64,000 nucleotides of DNA from Scalesia atractyloides. Lineage: Eukaryota; Streptophyta; Magnoliopsida; Asterales; Asteraceae. Below, piece after piece: positions 11,401 to 23,428 of this stretch (position 1 is the stretch's first letter; each line of letters opens with the position of its first letter). The position numbers and the translations under genes were made by a program. Location of the stretch: positions 39,941,369-40,005,368 of the forward strand of contig CAMTDV010000027.1 in NCBI GenBank assembly GCA_947069175.1, read 5' to 3'. Under the pieces are notes generated by a model. It did not search any database and was not told the origin of the DNA. It was given only the letters and a program-made list of their open reading frames with translations.

Positions 11401-12760
11401 GTTGTTAAGGAATTTCCTGAAGTCTTCCCAGAGGACTTGCTAGGAATACCACCCCAACGACAAGTTGAGTTTCGCATAGAATTGATTCCAGGAGCTGCAC
11501 CTGTAGCGAAATCCCCATACCGATTAGCTCATTCGGAAATGCAAGAGTTGTCCACACAACTTCAAGAGTTGTTGGACAAAGGTTTTATTAGACCAAGCTT
11601 CTCACCTTGGGGAGCTCCAGTTCTATTTTTAAAGAAGAAAGATGGAAGCTTTAGAATGTGCATAGATTATCAAGAATTGAACAAACTCACGATCAAGAAT
11701 CGGTATCCGTTACCTAGGATCGATGATCTGTTCGATCAACTTCAAGGATCAAGTTTTTACTCAAAGATTGACTTAAGGTCAGGATACCATCAACTTAGAG
11801 TGCAGGAAGAAAGTATTCCAAAGATAGCATTCTGAACCCGTTACGGTCACTATGAGTTCCTTGTTATGCCATTTGGTCTAACATATGCACTGACGGTGTT
11901 CATGGACTTAATGAACCGTGTGTGCAAGCCTTATCTCGATAAATTTGTGATAGTATTCATTGATGACATATTGATATATTCACGAAATAAAAAGGATCAC
12001 GAACACCATCTTAGGACCATTCTTGAGTTGTTAAAGAAGGAGAAACTGTATGCAAAATTCTCTAAGTGCGAATTTTGGCTACGTGAAGTCCAATTTCTCG
12101 GACATGTAGTCAATGATAAAGGCATACATGTCGATCCATCAAAAATAGAAACCATTAAGAATTGGAACGCACCTAAGACACCCACCAAAGTATGCCAATT
12201 TTTAGGATTGGCGGGTTATTATCGGAGATTCATTGAGAAGTTTTCAAAGATCTCTCGACCACTAACCTCCCTAACTCAGAAAGATAAAAAGTTTGATTGG
12301 GGAAAGAAACAAGAAGCAGCTTTCCAACTGCTAAAGGATAAACTTTGTGATGCACCGATTCTGTCACTTCCGGCCAGCATAGAAGACTTCGTAGTTTATT
12401 GTGACGCTTCACATCAAGGTTTAGGATGCGTATTAATGCAACGAGAGAAAGTTATTGCATACGCATCACGCCATTAAAAGTTCATGAAAAGAACTATACC
12501 ACACATGACCTAGAGCTAGGTGCAGTGGTATTTGCGTTAAAAATTTGGCGTCATTCTCTTTACGGCACCAAGTGCACAATCTTTACCGATCACAAAAGTC
12601 TTCAACATATATTTAACCAGAAAGAGTTAAATATGCGCCAAAGACGTTGGCTTGAATTTTTAAATGCCTATGATTGTGAAAATAAATACCATCCGGGCAA
12701 CGCGAACATTGTCGCAGATGCTCTAAGTCGAAAGGAACGAGTGAAGCCTCTTCGTGTACG
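11400..12760 (+). pseudogene. Chromovirus reverse transcriptase and RNase H
   Basis: RT copies element RNA into DNA and RNase H removes the RNA strand. Visible RT blocks are FLKKKDGSFRMCIDYQELN (about 11625), YPLPRIDDLFDQL, YSKIDLRSGYHQL, MPFGL (11865) and the catalytic FIDDILIYS (Asp-Asp codons 11962-11967). The tether has FLGHVV and GLAGYYRRFI. RNase H begins at YCDASHQG (about 12400) and continues with TTHDLELGAVVFALK and FTDHKSL to NIVADALSRKE. There are two breaks: TGA at 11833 where an Arg codon is expected (a CGA-to-TGA change, typical of methyl-CpG decay), and a one-base loss near 12472. Otherwise the sequence is well preserved. Confidence 0.9.
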
Positions 12761-14243
12761 ATCATTAAGACTCACCATTCACAATAACCTTACCTCTCGA
12801 ATTCACAACGCTCAACAGGAAGCCCTGAAGAGCGGAAATTTTAAAGCAGAGATGCTTAGAGGTATGGAAAAACAATTAGAACCAAATGAGAACGGAACTT
12901 TGTATTTTGCAAACAGAATTTGGGTTCCTCTTTTTGGTAATCTGCGAAACTTAATCCTAGATGAAGCTCATAAGTCCAAATATTCGATGCATCCCGGGGT
13001 GGATAAAATGTATCACGATCTTAAAGAATTCTATTGGTGGCCTAATCTCAAAAGAGATATTGCAACTTATGTTGGAAAATGTCTAACATGTGCAAAAATT
13101 AAGGCCGTATACCAAAAACCTTTAGGATTGTTACAACAACCTCAAATTCCCACTTGGAAATGGGAACAAATTTCTGCGGATTTCATAACGAAATTACCCA
13201 GGACCTCTCGCGAGCATGACATGATTTGGGTAATTGTTGACCGACTAACCAAATCAGCTCACTTCTTGCCGGTACGTGAGAAAGATAAAACTGAGAAGTT
13301 AGCCGAACTTTATCTTAAAGAGATTGTGGCAAGACATGGAGTGCCTGTTTCCATAATCTCTGATCGAGATGGTCGTTTCATATCAAGAATTTGGCAATCA
13401 TTTCAAAAGGCTTTTGGATCTCGCTTAGATCTAAGTACGACCTTTCATCCCCAAACAGATGGCCAAAGTGAATGCACCATTCAAACCTTAGAAGATATAC
13501 TTCGTGCTTGTGTAATTGACTTAGGCGGAAATTGGGATACTCACTTGCCTTTGGTGGAGTTCTCATATAACAATAGTTATCACACAAGTATCCAAGCTGC
13601 TCCATTTGAAGCGTTATACGGACGTAAATATCGATCTCCGTTAAGTTGGGCGGAAATAGGCGACAAACATATGATAGGTCCAGAATTAATTCAAGAAACT
13701 ACGGATAAAATATTTAAAATCCGAGACCGTATTAGAGCCGCTCAGGATAGACAGAAAAGTTATGCGGATAAACACCGCAAACCATTATCCTTTGAGATTT
13801 GAGACAAAGTGCTATTAAAGGTCTCGCCTTGGAGAGGCGTAGTTAGATTCGGGAAGCAAGGAAAACTTAGCCCGAGGTATATAGGACCATACGAAATCTT
13901 GGAGAAGATTGGAACAGTCGCATATAAGTTGAAATTGCCTGAAACACTTAATAACGTTCACGACACTTTTCATGTGTCAAATCATAAAAAGTGTTTTTCA
14001 GACGAGTCACTTATTATCCCCACGGACGAAATTCATATAGACGACAAACTCCATTTCATCGAAGAACCTGTCGAAATTTTAGATTCGAAAGTTCAGAAAA
14101 CAAGGAGGAGTCGTATCAAACAAGTCAAAGTCCATTGGAACTCAAAGCGCGGACCCGAGTTCACTTGGGAACAGGAAGACGAAATCAAAAGAAAGTATCC
14201 CCACTTGTTTGAGAAATCCTGCGCAAAGGATGACACGACTTAA
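12761..14243 (+). pseudogene. Chromovirus integrase with C-terminal chromodomain
   Basis: Integrase joins element cDNA to the chromosome. The HHCC zinc-binding region is at about 12965-13100 (H in HPGVDKMYHDL, CLTCAKIK). The catalytic triad is present: Asp in SADFITKLP (13178), Asp in IISDRDGRF (13360) and Glu in DGQSECTIQTLED (13465). The GPY/F-like region (RYIGPYEILEKIG) and the chromodomain (EILDSKVQKTRR to FTWEQEDEIKRKYPHLFE, about 14065-14210) follow; chromodomains of this group are thought to guide insertion into heterochromatin. A single TGA at 13800-13802 replaces a Gly codon. The coding region ends 35 bp before LTR3. Confidence 0.92.
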
Positions 14244-14265
14244 ATTTCGGGATGAAATTTTCTTG

Positions 14266-14278
14266 AACAAGGGGAGAA
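14266..14278 (+). other. Polypurine tract before LTR3
   Basis: AACAAGGGGAGAA directly abuts the TGTGACA start of LTR3 and marks the plus-strand primer. Confidence 0.88.
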
Positions 14279-17186
14279 TGTGACAACTGGCAAAATTTCG
14301 GTAATTCTGTACAACTTGAACAAGTAGTACATGTTTATTTATCGTATAACATGACTTAATTTTTAATTTTTAAGTCTTAAAAGTCTAGGAATTTAACCAA
14401 ATCATAGTTTGGTATGATAATCGATTCGTCATGATCACGAATATATAAAACCATATCCTAGACGAATGACAACGAAGCGAACATGTACTAAATATCAGAA
14501 TTAGTTACGGTACAGTCTGATATAGTCTGATATGATAGAATTAAGATATAAAATATTTCTGCACTATTATACCATAAAATTTTTTATATAAAATACCAAA
14601 TTGTCCAAGTCTGCAGCAAAATTCAGCAATTCTACAGCAAAATTCAGCAATTGTCCGAAAAGCCAAAAATAAATATTTTTAGCTAAAGAATAATAATGGG
14701 TGTTAGAAATAGTATAAAACTCATATCTAAATCTTATTATTTAAAGATAAACGGTTTGTTTAGTAAAAACCTAATAACAAAGCCGGTACCGGAACCGAAC
14801 TCAAAATGACAAAATTATTAGTCTGAAAAGCTAGATTAATTAACGGGACAATAAGAATTGTACTAAAGTTATTATGAACATAAAATTTTATAAGTTACAC
14901 AATATATTAGTATTTCACCCGGTACAAGACCTGAACCAACTTTATCAACCGAACAACGAAACAACAAGACAAATAAATTATTTTGACCTACTATAACATC
15001 ACTTTTAAATATTGGGGCATTAGTTTTTATAAAAACTTATATATATTTTAAAGTTTATAAAAGTTTATAAATTATAACTATTAAAAAAAACAACAACACC
15101 ACCTCAAGGCAACATGGGTTTCCCAATGCCACTATATTTTATTTTTATTATGTGTTGGCAAAATAATAAGGATGATTAGTGGACTTGGTGGTGCAAAAAT
15201 TTGATTATAACACCTTAAATCAAAATCATCTTCATTTCATTCATCTTTCGAAATATCAAAACCTCAAGAACACTCTCACTTTTGCACTCAAAAATTGTCC
15301 AAGCTTCATCATCTTCACTTCACTTTTTAAAATCCTATCACAAGAACCTCAAGCTTACATGAAGATCTAAAGTGTTTACATAGATTATGAGCTCACTTTG
15401 AAAGCTTGGAAATCTTGATCAATCCATTTTCTTCAACGATAAGATCATCCCTAGCCATTGTGCTAGTAGTAAGATCCTTATACCTTATGTTATACTTTTT
15501 ATTTTATAAAATTTCACAAGATCATCATAAAAATTTTATAAAAACACACTTGAAAAACATTAATAAATCTAAGATCATTAACATAATCATGTGATTTTCT
15601 TGATAATTTTTGATGATCTTGAAGTTGTTATGAACTAGTAAACTTGAATCTTGCAAAATTATTAATAAAAAGGTGATCTAAACACATGCATGTTTAGATT
15701 AGCAAGATTCATTAACAAAAATATGTGATGAACATAATCTCATATTTTCAATATGGTTATACATGTATTAGATCATTAAATAAAAATTATGATTTAGAAA
15801 TTTTGTATAAAAGTTATAAGAAAGTTTCTATATTAAGAAAGATTAAAAATTATAACAAGTTCATGACATTATGTTAATACATTTATATAATAATTGTGCT
15901 TGATGATGATTTGAGTTAGTTTAGCTACTTAAAACATGTTTATAAAAACATGGGAAACTTATATTTTTAAAGGAAACTATCGCAAAAATTTTATAAAAAT
16001 TAATCTTGATTAAGATATGATTAAACTAAAGAATTGGTGGTTAAAAGTGATTAGGAACTTTAATCATGTTTAGATAAAGGATTTGGATAAAAAAAGTTAA
16101 GGATATAATTACTTATATTTTCTTAAACTAAAAATGAGATAAATATATATTTTTGATAAAAAATATATATTTTTAAACAATCTTATATATGTACATGTAT
16201 TATTGTATAAAACTATATATATTTTGATCATGATAAATTAAATACAAAAATATATATAAGTGTTCAAGTTTTGATAAAATATTATATATCGGATAATTCG
16301 GACAAACTCAGACAATTCGGACAAAATAAAATATATGGTATAATCGAAACAAACGACAAAGACGAAACGAATAAAATAGTCGACGCGAACCTAACGGTCA
16401 AAATGAACAAATAAACCGACACACTTTATATTTACAAGAATTTTTTTAAATATATATAACTTATAGTTTTTATAAATAAATTTTTATAAGTTATAACAAA
16501 TACTAGTAAATATTTTTGGATAAGCCCAACTAAACAAATTATTAGACTAAGCCTATTTTTATAAAAACTATATTGGGCTTAACTTATTTTTATAAAGTAT
16601 ATGGACTAGCCCATTTATATAAACTAGTTGCGCTAAGGCCCACTTGTATAAAAGCCCACTTTTATAAAAATTTACAAGTGTTAGGCCTACTTATATAAAA
16701 ATCAAACTTGGGCTAAGGTCCACTTTTATAAAAATAAACTTTGGGCTAAGCTTACTTTTATAAAAGTTTACATAGGCTAGACCGATTTAAATAAAAGATA
16801 ATTTTAGGCCAAGCCCACTTTTATAAAGAAATAAATTGGGATAATTCATTTTATAAAAACTAACTTTGGGCTAAAGCCCAATTTTATAAAACTAAATTGG
16901 GCTATATTCCAATTTTTATAAGTTGTTTTGGGCTAGGCCCAATCTTTTATTTTAACTTGGGCTAGACCCACTTTTATAAATCAATTGGGCTTAATCTACT
17001 AATAAACAAAATTAGGTTGGGCTAGGTCTACATACATGAAACGAACTGGGCTAGGCTCACACAAAGTAAGAAAACTTGGGCTAGGCCCATACTTACAAAA
17101 GCTTTTGGGCTAGGCCCATATGTAATGAATTATTAGATTGAGTTATTTACAATTAAATTATGGACTAGGTCCATTTAATCAATCTA

Positions 17187-17222
<36 letters not shown>

Positions 17223-18155
17223 ACAAAGAAAAACCAATAAATACAAGTGTGAAATTCAAGATAAAATACTTGTCCCAAAAACCAACAAAAGCCTAAGTGT
17301 CTAATAGACTAGAACACTCGTAGGTCGAAAAACGAACGAAGTATCAAGAATCAAATCGAGATTTATACGGAACGCAAATTAGTGAGTTCATGTTTCCCCT
17401 TTTATTTTAACGTTTTTATGGTTTTAAACGTGCGGGGATGTATACATGTTACAATTAATATAGCTGGGAAAATGAAAATATTTAGATCACATGTGAATAA
17501 GGCTCAAGCATTGGGGCCATCAATGAAAGACAAGTACCGAGGGACAAGAGGATATATCTGTTGGGTTTGGGCGAGCCCCACTCTATTACGACAATAATAA
17601 CAGATCGTATTAGAGTACTTTTGTGTCTAAAACGAGTGTCTCATACACATAATAAATCGTCAAGGTTTGGTTTCCACCTTATTCGGCATACAGATTAGTG
17701 TCCTTGCAACACACTAATGATCTTACAAGTTTCATTAAGCTATATTAAACAAGTTTATTTCAAATGTTTTTGATAATTCATTTGATACAAAATTTATAAC
17801 ATGAATTCACCAGCTTTTGTTGACATTGTTTTCAAAACTAACATGTATTACAGGAAACTAGTGGATGGACTTCGGGGAAAAATCTTGTCCGTTTGTTGAG
17901 AAGTCAAGATATTATGTTTCATCCGGTCTTTGTTGTTATGTTTTATAAACTTATATCTAAATTTTAAATAATGTTGTTAAACTTGTGGTTTGTTTTAAAG
18001 ACAAAAGTTTATATGTAAATTATGGTCAAATGAAAAGTATGGATGAATGTTTTGTAATGTAATACAATTGTCGTTTACTTGGTTGAATACAATGATTGCC
18101 GCTCTGGCTACACCTTGCAACACGCTTCCGCTACATCGAAAATCGGGGTGTGACA
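14279..18155 (+). repeat. LTR3, full-length 3' LTR (3.88 kb)
   Basis: It begins TGTGACAACTGG and ends CGGGGTGTGACA, followed by the TAAAT duplication. It is collinear with LTR2 throughout by eye, with small indels: a longer TA run at about 17190-17220 and a shorter GGGCTAGGCCC array near 16640. It contains the same promoter-candidate AT-rich blocks as LTR2; I cannot place the transcription start. Confidence 0.93.
16520..17130 (+). repeat. GGGCTAGGCCC array in LTR3
   Basis: This is the counterpart of the LTR2 array. At least one unit near 16640-16660 is missing relative to 5850-5890, showing unit loss or gain since the LTRs separated. Confidence 0.8.
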
Positions 18156-18160
18156 TAAAT
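18156..18160. repeat. Target site duplication TAAAT, right copy
   Basis: Exact match to 2137-2141, immediately outside LTR3. Confidence 0.9.
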
Positions 18161-18591
18161 TTTATGTTAATCACATCATATCATTTATCTATTTGAATTT
18201 AATATCACCATTTTTAGAAATAAAATATCACGTAGAGATAGACCTAATAAACTTTGTTTTTTTTCTTCAACAAACAATTAATATGTATAAGAGGTTAAAC
18301 ACGTTTGTCAAACTTTGAGCAATTATTCAGAAATGGCAGTTCAAGATAACTTTAAATTTAAAACCAATTTCGTATATGTGATTGCCTTTTTATGTATAAA
18401 TATACTTATCAGATCGATCTTGTAACACCAGAAATTTAAAAATTCAAATATCATGACTTTAAAATCTAGAAGCATTATTCTTATGTAAAATTTAAAGCTT
18501 GTAAGTGTTTACCAAACTATGTTATAATAAAATTAAATGGTAACTGTTATTGTAATCTAAATGTAAATGCTCGAAAAATCGGGGTGTTAGA
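18156..18591 (-). repeat. Element C 3' LTR, proximal part
   Basis: This matches 19730-20173. On the minus strand the LTR starts at 18591 with TCTAACACC, one change from the TGTAACACC-type start seen at 20173, and continues across the chromovirus insertion to 2141-1766. Confidence 0.88.
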
Positions 18592-18823
18592 ACACTACTC
18601 CTCTTAAAAAAATCTCATCCTTGAAATTTCACGTAAATAATAACAGTTCGAACAACTAACGAAGAACATAACTTCGATTACTGGATGTCGGTAAAAATAA
18701 AATTTAGAACTTCTTTCTATAGTGAAAACACAAATATCTTAAGATGACGTCCCTCTATACCCACCGGCTTAAGTTATAAAAATAGTTTTCCATTAGAAAG
18801 AGCCTCAGCTCTGATACCGTAAT
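18592..18823 (-). mobile_element. Element C internal relic (PBS to PPT, 232 bp)
   Basis: Read on the minus strand this begins at 18823 with ATTACGGTATCAGAGCTGAGG, a tRNA-iMet primer site just inside the LTR. It ends near 18600-18640 with the degenerate 3' end of a gypsy internal region: GAAATTTCAAGGATGAGATTT followed by the purine-rich TTTAAGAGGAG. Everything between (gag, pol) is deleted. No coding capacity remains. Confidence 0.8.
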
Positions 18824-20173
18824 TGTAACACCCCGCACGAACTGGCGTGTCACTTGTACAGTATAAAGAATTCAATATATCCTTCCCTTAAAATAAAATA
18901 ATTACATTATTTCAATAAAATAAAAATAAATACAATTCATGGCTAATCTTTATGAAAATTCATGTGAGTCTTTTATTCTTCCGAGCCGCTTTCCAAGTCT
19001 TCCTCAATTTCCCTGTAACCTAACATACATAAAAACATGCACGACTCAGTAAATTTACTTAGTGGGACAACAACTATAAACAATAAACTATTCCCAAACA
19101 ATTACTATTATATCAGACAATACGTACAACACATACGGCTAGTCACGTTGAGTTTTTCAACGTGTCACACGTTCTGTGCGTCACAATCACATTCAGTGCG
19201 GTTAGCCACATTTAGTTTTTCAGCGTGTCAAATTATCTGTGCGTCTCGATCACATGATCACATTCAATAGCACATTCAGTAGTTCAGTTGTCACCTTGCG
19301 GTGCAATAATTTTAGTGGTCGCCTTTGGGTGATATTAGTATTACCATAAAATATATATATACAATCAATATATATATATGTATATATATACTATAGCAAT
19401 TTCAATAGCACATAATAACGAATTCAGATTCCCGACTACGCAGTAGTAATGAAATCCAAATCCGTACACATAAGTTGTTTAGAGACCATACCTAAAACGC
19501 GTAGATGTAACCTCATGTAACTATAATGTTTTCCTTGCTGACAAAGATAACCTAACATAAGGTTTAAGGGTGATCGGGACTCATCGGTTGAAAAAAATAT
19601 AAAAAAGTGTGTGGGTTCGAGGGTTCGAATATTTATAATGGAAAGGATTGAAAATCTTTTAAATCTTGGGTGCTCATAAAGAAAATCACGGATACCAAAA
19701 TTCAAGTTTGACCATCATCATCCCATATTTAAATTTCATGTTAATCACATCATATCATTTATTTATTTGAATTTAATATCACCATTTTTAGAAATAAAAT
19801 GTCACGTAGAGATAGACGTAATAAAATTTTATTTTTTTTTCTTCAACAAACAATTAATATGTATAAGGGTTAAACACATTTGTCAAACTTTGAGCAATTT
19901 ATTCAAAAATGGCCGTCCTGCATAACTTTAAAATTTAAAACCAATTTCATATATGTAATTGTCTTTTATATATAAATATACTTATCAAATTGATCTGGTA
20001 ACACCAGAAATTTAAAAATTCAAATATCATGACTTTAAAATCTAGAAGCATTATTCTTATGTAAAATTTAAAGCTTGTAAGTGTTTATCAAACTATATTA
20101 TAATTATAATAAAACTAAATGGTAACTGTTATTGTAATCTAAATGTAAATGCCCCAAAAATCAGGGTGTTACA
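18824..20173 (-). repeat. Element C 5' LTR, complete (1350 bp)
   Basis: The plus strand reads TGTAACACCCC at 18824 and GGTGTTACA at 20165-20173, so both ends carry the 7-bp TGTAACA terminal repeat typical of gypsy LTRs. It contains the uninterrupted copy of the chromovirus target (19730-19734). It also has two diverged ~62-bp direct repeats at about 19138-19260. ORFs at 19037 and 19436 lie wholly inside it and are not considered genes. Confidence 0.88.
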
Positions 20174-20186
20174 GCTATGATAGTTT

Positions 20187-22315
20187 AAATTCCTCAAAAC
20201 CCTACGAATGATGCTGATTATAACTTCTTGAACGACAATGCAAATCAAGAAGATGATGCTGATCGAAAGGGGGAGCAGAAGGATCCTGTGAATGACGAAG
20301 AGAATTCAGGATTCTTCACAAACGTTACTCCAATAACGGTTGTTCCTACAATGTCTCATAGAACGATTTATCTTGAGCATTATGTTGAGGAGGGAGAGTT
20401 TGTCCATAATTATTCAAAGAAAGAGATTGCAGAGATTATGAGTATTTATGAAAATACATTTGAATTCGATTTTAAGGAAGAATTGAACAACATAAATGTG
20501 GCAAAACTAGAAGATTATGTGTTTAACTATCTATGTTGAGGAAGCTGATAACTACAATAATGTTGTCGTAGAGGATGATTCGGATGATGAAATAGTGAAA
20601 TACTCAGATGAAGGAATCGATGACTTCCCAATATTTCAGGAGATGTTTGATGATGAAACGAATGAGTTTCTTATAAACGTAAAAAAAACATGAACTGATA
20701 GCAAAATGGAAGAAGGAAATGGAGAGAGAAAAAATAATGGTAAAGAATTTTGAAGCCAAAGAATTTACCTCGCTTACCATTGAAGCTTCATTTTCTGAAC
20801 CGGTTTGTCTAAATGTGAAAAATATCTGACAGATAATGTCAAACTCCTAAAAGATGCGGAGAGTTTTGACATTAGAAACAAAAGGAAAATGATTCTGACA
20901 ACAAAATAAAAATCTTAGAAAATGAAAATTTTGTTTTAAATAAACTTTTTTTTGAAAATCAAATTACAATAAATTCTCCTCTTTAGAAAATAACTAAACA
21001 AGTTGAGATTGCTAAAAATACAGTTGAGGATTTAAAAAATAAGTTGAAAGGTTTTGTTGCCTCGTCCTTAATACTAGATCATATAGTTCCAAAACTGATC
21101 AAGAAAAATGAAGAGACTAGGGAGGACGAGTATGAATTATATAATCGTGGTTTTGGGTTTAAACCATCAGGAATAGGTATATAAAAAACAGTTGTACCTA
21201 ATAATAACTAAAAAAACTCACTCGGTTGAAGCTCCGATAAGTGACAAAGTCACAAATTATCACGAAGTTATAATTGAGGATTGTGATGATGACATTGATG
21301 ATGATAAAAATGATATAAAAAAGAAATATTTTTAAAATTAAAAGAAAATTTTCAAGAAATTGTTCCACCATTTGCTGAAAAAGGTGAATGTTCAACACAA
21401 AAACCTTCTAAGCAAAATGGGGAACAAAAACAAACTGTTCAAAAATTCTAAAAGTTCTAAAAAATTTGAAAGTAACAATAAAAGATCATCAGTTCAATCA
21501 TCCAATCATTATAAAAATCACAAAACATTGAAAATCTAAACTCACAAAAATTTGAGAATAAGTGGTACAAGTTTAGCCACAGTGCTTCAAAGACAAATCA
21601 TTTTAATCGAAGAAGTTGGCATGACGACTATTACACATCAAATCAATGTTATGATTGAGTGTATAGTTTAATAGAGAAGAATTGTATGATAATAGGGTGT
21701 GTTTCAACTGTGGAATAAGTGGACACATCGCTATAAATTGTTTGAAACAGAGATCTGATACAAGAAGATACTATAATTGTCAAAGTAAAGGTCATATTGC
21801 CAGAGTTTACCCAATAAGTTTGAGGAGAGGACCGTCGGATAAATTTCAAGGGGGATAAAAGAAAAGCTGCGAAAAAGACAGTAAATATAGAAGAAATGCC
21901 AAACGAACGTAAAGTAAAGTTATCACAAGGGCAAAAAGATAAATTTAGAAAGAAAAGAAAGAAAGCGAGAGAGTATTTGGAAAAGATTTTGTCTTCGGAT
22001 ATGCTGACTAATTCTGATACAATTTCTGGAGAATCATTTCATAACACTCAAAGTTGTAAAACTTCTAGTGAAACGTGTTCATCAGATACAAATCTAAGAC
22101 AAAAGTGAAGTCAGAAGAGAAAAGGAAGAAAATAAAATTGTTCATCAAACGGTTGCAAAACTAAAGCAAGTTTAGAAAGCTAAGGTTTTGGATGATTCAG
22201 AAGATATTTTGAAACTGTTTAATGACAAATGAGACTGGGAATGGACTAATGCTTCTTATGTTGATGAATCTAGTCAACCTAAATCCAATATGGATTGGGT
22301 TCCAATTCAAAACTA
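20187..22315 (+). pseudogene. gag: Copia-type gag remnant of element J
   Basis: A decayed coding stretch with many stops and shifts. The first open part (20228-20539) is acidic. A later Lys/Glu-rich part (about 20690-21180) has coiled-coil character. A clear zinc knuckle, CFNCGISGHIAINC (about 21700-21740), is followed by a second one that has lost Cys residues (YYNCQSKGHIARVYP). A Lys-rich tail follows (21896-22108). The order (helical extension, then zinc knuckle) is that of the long gag region of element G, so SIRE-like copia is the best guess. I see no protease, integrase or RT downstream. Confidence 0.6.
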
Positions 22316-23423
22316 ATTAAGTTCATTTACGTGTGCAGGATGACCAAGCTTCAAGCAAACGCTTTTTCAGAAGTAATGGTTGTTCGTGTAGTGGAAATGA
22401 GATGAAAGTTTTGAATTCCATAAAAACAAAGTGGTAGTCTCGTGTTCACATTCATCACAATTCGTTAAACGGTCAAAAATGGAAGATTTTTATTTTCGAT
22501 TTCGGAAATATGTTTTCAATTTTAGGGGAGAAAAATTTTAAAATTGTCAAAATCCAAAATCTCCGTAAGATTGAAAAACGTCATTTCAAAATTATTTCTA
22601 ATAGATAAAAATTTTGAAAAATCCAAAAACAATAGAAAATCTAAAAAATGTCAAAAACATTGAAAAATGAAAATGAGCCTACTTGTGCAAAAAGAGGAAA
22701 TGATAGTACATTAGGGGACTATCGGAGCATGCTAAAGATATGTAATGTTTAAAATAGTTAAACAATCTCACTAAAGATATGTCAGTAGGCTCAACTAGAC
22801 TAGTAGTTTTGCAAAAACGATACAAACTTAGATGAAAAACCTAGTTCTAGTGGGAAACACGGTTGAAAGCATAGTACTTAGTTTTGACCTTCGTGAATGT
22901 GTACCTACTCGGTAATTGTTGAATGCTGAAAAGCATAAAAACTGGTCAGTTTGTGAACTTTCACAACTTACTGAAAAAATCACTGTGATTGTGTTTCCAT
23001 TTTGCAAAGCTTTAAACTTGTTTTATTTCTTTATTTTGTTTAAGCATTAGACATCCTATGTGTATATGAAAGTATCAAACTGGGTGTTAGTGCCTGAATG
23101 TTTCTACTTTATTTTACTTGGTGCTTCGTTTAAATCTTGGATAACCTCTGGTATATAAGAATATTGAACTTGTGGTTTAGAATTAAACAATTTCAACTTG
23201 TTTTTTATTTCTTATTTTGTTAAAACATTGGACTTTCTTTGTGTATTGAAAGATCGACCTGATTGTTAATGTTTAAACATTTTGTGTTATTTTTACACAA
23301 ATTACAGTGGATGAAAGTATAAAGGCATTACTTGAGTGAGTGTATTACATGATGAGGGGATATGTTAAGATTGTGGGGTCCATATAAACTTGGTGCAAAT
23401 TTAATGTACCTTAACATATCGGT
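22316..23423 (+). other. Non-coding remnant of element J
   Basis: AT-rich sequence between the gag remnant and the Athila insertion. It has a few purine-rich runs (TTTTAGGGGAGAAAAATTTT at about 22520) but no domain. It probably continues at 36003 on the far side of element D. Confidence 0.5.
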
Positions 23424-23428
23424 AAGCA
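23424..23428. repeat. Target site duplication AAGCA of element D, left copy
   Basis: AAGCA directly precedes the LTR start and recurs exactly at 35998-36002. Confidence 0.88.

Larger units (their letters stand above)
2142..18155 (+). mobile_element. Composite Tekay-like chromovirus, LTR-int-LTR-int-LTR
   Basis: A 16-kb insertion lies between TAAAT duplications. The order is LTR1 (truncated), 3' end of pol, polypurine tract, LTR2, tRNA-Met primer site, upstream ORF, gag, protease, RT-RNase H, integrase with chromodomain, polypurine tract, LTR3. The C-terminal chromodomain and the RT and integrase motifs place it in the Ty3/gypsy chromoviruses, most like the Tekay lineage (family knowledge, by eye). 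The middle LTR serves both units, as expected from unequal recombination between elements. Stops and frameshifts make it non-autonomous at present. Confidence 0.9.

Noticed and set aside
17180..17221. TA repeat as an origin or regulatory site
   Set aside because: A simple microsatellite inside the LTR, length-variable between LTR2 and LTR3.
19037..19705. ORFs at 19037-19270 and 19436-19705
   Set aside because: Both lie inside the 5' LTR of element C; the partial LTR copy at 1766-2141 does not keep them intact.
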